Assembly (NCBI GenBank): GCA_016777645.1
Contig: JADHRC010000019.1
Coordinates: forward strand, 1 to 17,667
From: Alphaproteobacteria bacterium
Lineage (GTDB): Bacteria > Pseudomonadota > Alphaproteobacteria > Puniceispirillales > Marisalimonadaceae
DNA: 17,667 bases
Reading direction: 5' to 3'
Shown here: positions 15,487-17,667 of the stretch, one piece after another
How positions within the stretch are numbered: position 1 is the stretch's first letter
Layout of the letters: each line of letters begins with the position of its first letter
Program-made: the position numbers and the translations under genes
Notes under the pieces: model-generated
Told to the model about the DNA's origin: nothing
Database searches by the model: none
The model's input: only the letters and a program-made list of their open reading frames with translations

Positions 15487-15497
15487 AAAATTTTTTT

Positions 15498-16769
15498 TTA
15501 AGAAGCTATCATCTCATTCCATTTTCTAACCATATATTTGTTTTCATCCATGGTAGCATTCCAGCATGCCACAGCGCCCATTCTGGCTTCGTAAGAACCA
15601 CCATCTCTAACTTCACCTTTGGATGCTAATTTTTTACCTTCAGGGCTCATAATATCAGAGGTGGCAGGTTTGCCCATCATCCAATAATCCCATTCATAGG
15701 CTTCCATATATTTTTTAGCTGTTGGTATAACTGCAGAATAATATCCTTGACGATTTAAATAAGCACCAACCCAACCAGATAAATACCAATTTATAAATTC
15801 ATAACAAATATCTGCTTGTCTACCCTTAGTAGTTGAGGGTAATCCAAAACCTGCAGCCCAAGCTCTATATCCTTCTTTTAGAGGTTGATAAACGCATGGA
15901 ATACCTTTAGTTCTTACTGCTGTAATAGCTGGTGACCACATTGATTGAATCACAACTTCACCAGATGCCATTAAATTAACACTTTCATTGAAATCACTCC
16001 AGAATGCTCTAAATTGACCAGATTTCTTAGCTTCTGTAAAAATTTTCATTGTTAAATCAATTTCTTCTTTGCTCATGTTACCTTTATCTGGGTACTTATA
16101 TTCTCCCATAGCTTCAACAACCATAGCAGCATCCATAATACCAATAGATGGTATATTTAAAATTGACGCTTTACCTTTAAATTCCGGATTTAATAACTCG
16201 GCCCAACTGCTTATAGGTCTTTTGATCAAGTCAGGTCGTATTCCAAGTGTATCAGCATTATAAACAGTAGGTATTAATGTAACATATTGTGTGGGCTCAG
16301 ATGAAAATTCTTTTGATTCTGGTCCCTTTAGATACATAACTTTTTTTGGCGCAGTTCCTTGGTCACCAATTTTTTTGCCAGCGACTTCTCCTTTTGTAAA
16401 TGCTGAAGTTACATTGTCCCATTCTTTGATTCTTTTAGTATCCATTCCTAACAAGTTTCCTGATGGAACTAATTTTGGCATACTAAAGTATTCAGAATCA
16501 ACAATATCAAAGCTATTGGGTTGTGTGAAAATTGTTTTTGTTACTTCGTCAGTTGTTTTGACTATAAATTTAACTTTAATGCCTGTGTCATCAAATAGTT
16601 TTTTTTGGACTGCATCACCCATGTTAACAGCAGTACCTAGATATCTAATAACGGGGGCATCAGCTGCGTGAATTGCTGGGAAACCTTTTAACAAGCCTGC
16701 ACCAGCAACTGCACCTAAGGCTGCAGTAGAAGTTTTAAGCATTTTACGTCGAGTTAGTTTTTTGATCAT
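15498..16769 (-). CDS. ABC transporter substrate-binding protein, polyamine-type, Tat signal
   Basis: A 423-residue periplasmic binding protein of the PotD/PotF-like (extracellular solute-binding family 1) group. From ATG 16769 the N-terminus carries a twin-arginine signal, LTRRKMLK (residues 5-12, R7-R8), a weak hydrophobic stretch (15-27) and likely cleavage after A35 (AIHA/AD). Tat export means folding, perhaps with ligand or metal, occurs in the cytoplasm. The mature part contains typical elements such as SWAELLNPEFKGK and WAAGFGLPS. The start is ATG 16769 because GGAGG lies 5 nt upstream; a TTG at 16781 is in frame but overlaps that site. It heads the operon with two permeases, a racemase and upp. 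Ligand unknown; polyamine is only one option. Confidence 0.9.
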   Translation of the reverse strand: MIKKLTRRKMLKTSTAALGAVAGAGLLKGFPAIHAADAPVIRYLGTAVNMGDAVQKKLFDDTGIKVKFIVKTTDEVTKTIFTQPNSFDIVDSEYFSMPKLVPSGNLLGMDTKRIKEWDNVTSAFTKGEVAGKKIGDQGTAPKKVMYLKGPESKEFSSEPTQYVTLIPTVYNADTLGIRPDLIKRPISSWAELLNPEFKGKASILNIPSIGIMDAAMVVEAMGEYKYPDKGNMSKEEIDLTMKIFTEAKKSGQFRAFWSDFNESVNLMASGEVVIQSMWSPAITAVRTKGIPCVYQPLKEGYRAWAAGFGLPSTTKGRQADICYEFINWYLSGWVGAYLNRQGYYSAVIPTAKKYMEAYEWDYWMMGKPATSDIMSPEGKKLASKGEVRDGGSYEARMGAVACWNATMDENKYMVRKWNEMIAS

Positions 16770-16954
16770 CAAAGCCTCCAATTTTTGTTTGTTTAGTACA
16801 AATTAGTCTCTATAATATGAGTAGGCAAAGTGTAAATATCAGCAGAGGTTAGCTTGCACTAATTTTAAGCAATTATAATAATTATTATAAAATTGCTTAA
16901 AGTCTAGACAAATTTGAATTAAAATACTCACATATTTAAGTTGGATTTAAAAAA
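16770..16954. promoter_or_regulatory. Divergent control region with 38-bp inverted repeat
   Basis: A 185-nt spacer between receptor (-) and ATPase (+) genes. The notable structure is an inverted repeat with 11-bp perfect arms, TTTAAGCAATT (16864-16874) and AATTGCTTAAA (16891-16901), around a 16-nt AT spacer that is itself nearly palindromic. It lies between diverging genes, so it is an operator candidate rather than a terminator. A TAAAAT at 16920-16925 could be a rightward -10 element, in which case the right arm overlaps its -35 region. No strong leftward hexamer pair stands out. Confidence 0.6.
16775..16779 (-). promoter_or_regulatory. Ribosome binding site setting the receptor start
   Basis: GGAGG on the minus strand, 5 nt before ATG 16769. 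It lies inside the codons that would follow the alternative TTG start at 16781, which argues for the shorter protein. Confidence 0.75.
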
Positions 16955-17667
16955 TTGAGTAACCCTGAAAACCTAGAATTTGCTATTCTTTCAAAAAAAT
17001 ATGGTGAAACAGTAGCCGTCGACAAAATCAACCTCAAAATACCTGCCGGAACTTACTGTTGTTTCCTTGGTCCCTCTGGTTGTGGTAAGACATCGACTTT
17101 AAGAATGATAGCTGGGCATGAAGAGATTTCTGAAGGAGATATTCTTTTAGGCTCAAATATAATTAATAATCTACCACCCGCAAAAAGAGGGACGGCAATG
17201 ATGTTTCAAAATTATGCTTTGTTTCCACATCTTTCTTGCTTGGATAATGTGGGATTTGCTCTAAAAATGCGAGGTATAAAAAAAATAGAAAGAAAAAATA
17301 AATCATTAGAATTCCTAAAATTAGTTCAAATGGATGATTTTTCTGAGCGTTTTCCTGATCAACTTTCTGGTGGTCAACAACAAAGAATAGCATTGGCTAG
17401 AGCTCTTATTACAAATCCTTCTATATTACTCTTAGATGAACCATTGTCTGCATTAGACCCTTTTTTAAGAATTAAAATGAGGGCTGAACTCAAAACATTG
17501 CAAAAAAAGTTGGGTATATCGTTTATTCATGTAACACACTCTCAAGATGAAGCAATGGCATTAGCTGATATGATTGTCGTAATGAACAAAGGAAAAATTG
17601 AGCAAGTTGGAAGCCCTTATGAAGTATTTAATAAGCCTAAAAATGAATTTATTGCCAATTTTATAGG
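16955..17667 (+). CDS. ABC transporter ATP-binding protein, PotA type (C-terminus cut off)
   Basis: The first 237 residues of an ATPase of the spermidine/putrescine type, truncated by the window end. All core motifs are present: Walker A GPSGCGKTS (39-47), Q-loop Q85 in MMFQNYALFPH, signature LSGGQ (137-141), Walker B ILLLDEP (157-163), D-loop SALD (165-168) and switch H195 in HVTHSQDE. Such proteins normally run on for a further 100 or so residues with a regulatory TOBE domain. The start is TTG at 16955, giving MSNPENLEF; an in-frame TAA at 16937 excludes longer forms and no ATG is available before the A-loop Y16. The ribosome binding site (GGA, 9 nt upstream) is weak. It diverges from the receptor and permeases it most likely serves. 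Confidence 0.9.
   Translation, partial: MSNPENLEFAILSKKYGETVAVDKINLKIPAGTYCCFLGPSGCGKTSTLRMIAGHEEISEGDILLGSNIINNLPPAKRGTAMMFQNYALFPHLSCLDNVGFALKMRGIKKIERKNKSLEFLKLVQMDDFSERFPDQLSGGQQQRIALARALITNPSILLLDEPLSALDPFLRIKMRAELKTLQKKLGISFIHVTHSQDEAMALADMIVVMNKGKIEQVGSPYEVFNKPKNEFIANFI

Noticed and set aside
16770..16781. TTG start giving a receptor 4 residues longer
   Set aside because: Those codons contain the GGAGG ribosome binding site of the ATG at 16769.
16864..16901. Inverted repeat considered as a rho-independent terminator
   Set aside because: It lies upstream of both flanking genes, which diverge, and has no T-tract after a GC-rich stem; an operator is the better explanation.
1..17667. CRISPR arrays, tRNA, rRNA, transposons, phage genes or toxin-antitoxin pairs
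   Set aside because: No regularly spaced repeats, RNA gene signatures, transposase motifs or paired small genes of those kinds were seen on either strand.

Overview
The window is AT-rich, tightly packed bacterial chromosomal DNA with almost no spacer. Its gene families are a TAXI-type TRAP transporter, an acyl-CoA cassette, PrpF- and AbrB-family genes, and a polyamine-type ABC transporter. With the low GC and short intergenic gaps, this suggests a streamlined marine alphaproteobacterium of the SAR11/HIMB59/SAR116 kind; that placement is inference. No rRNA, tRNA, CRISPR array, insertion sequence or transcription factor gene was seen.

Layout. (1) 1-74 (-) is the N-terminal edge of a probable ABC ATPase. 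(2) 135-3364 (-) is a TAXI TRAP operon: solute receptor, intercistronic hairpin, fused 4TM/12TM permease, and a translationally coupled 61-residue two-helix membrane protein. (3) 3503-9677 (+) is a six-gene catabolic operon divergent from the TRAP operon: HMG-CoA lyase family, CaiB/BaiF CoA-transferase, crotonase, NAD-type isopropylmalate/isocitrate dehydrogenase family, PrpF-family isomerase and an AbrB-family membrane protein. Gaps are 12 nt or less and three junctions are abutting or overlapping. (4) 9696-10981 (-) holds a GFA-type zinc protein and a DHDPS-family aldolase. (5) 11178-12302 (+) is an LDH2-family dehydrogenase divergent from the aldolase. (6) 12306-16769 (-) is an ABC transporter operon (Tat-exported receptor, hairpin, two permeases) followed by an Asp/Glu/hydantoin racemase and uracil phosphoribosyltransferase (upp). 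(7) 16955-17667 (+) is the ABC ATPase, transcribed away from the other transporter genes and cut by the window end.

How it may work. The divergent TRAP importer and six-gene operon look like one uptake-plus-catabolism unit for an organic acid. Enzyme types suggest a branched di- or tricarboxylate that is isomerised (PrpF), oxidatively decarboxylated (dehydrogenase), activated to CoA (CaiB), rearranged (crotonase) and cleaved by the lyase. Neither the substrate nor the order of steps can be read from sequence. The right half pairs a polyamine-type importer with a racemase carrying both catalytic cysteines, an LDH2/AllD-type dehydrogenase and Upp, which hints at a nitrogenous compound. Three divergent control regions are present. 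Two hold clear palindromes, and no regulator is encoded here, so the regulators must lie elsewhere. Several genes in the right half start with TTG or GTG behind a recognisable ribosome binding site.
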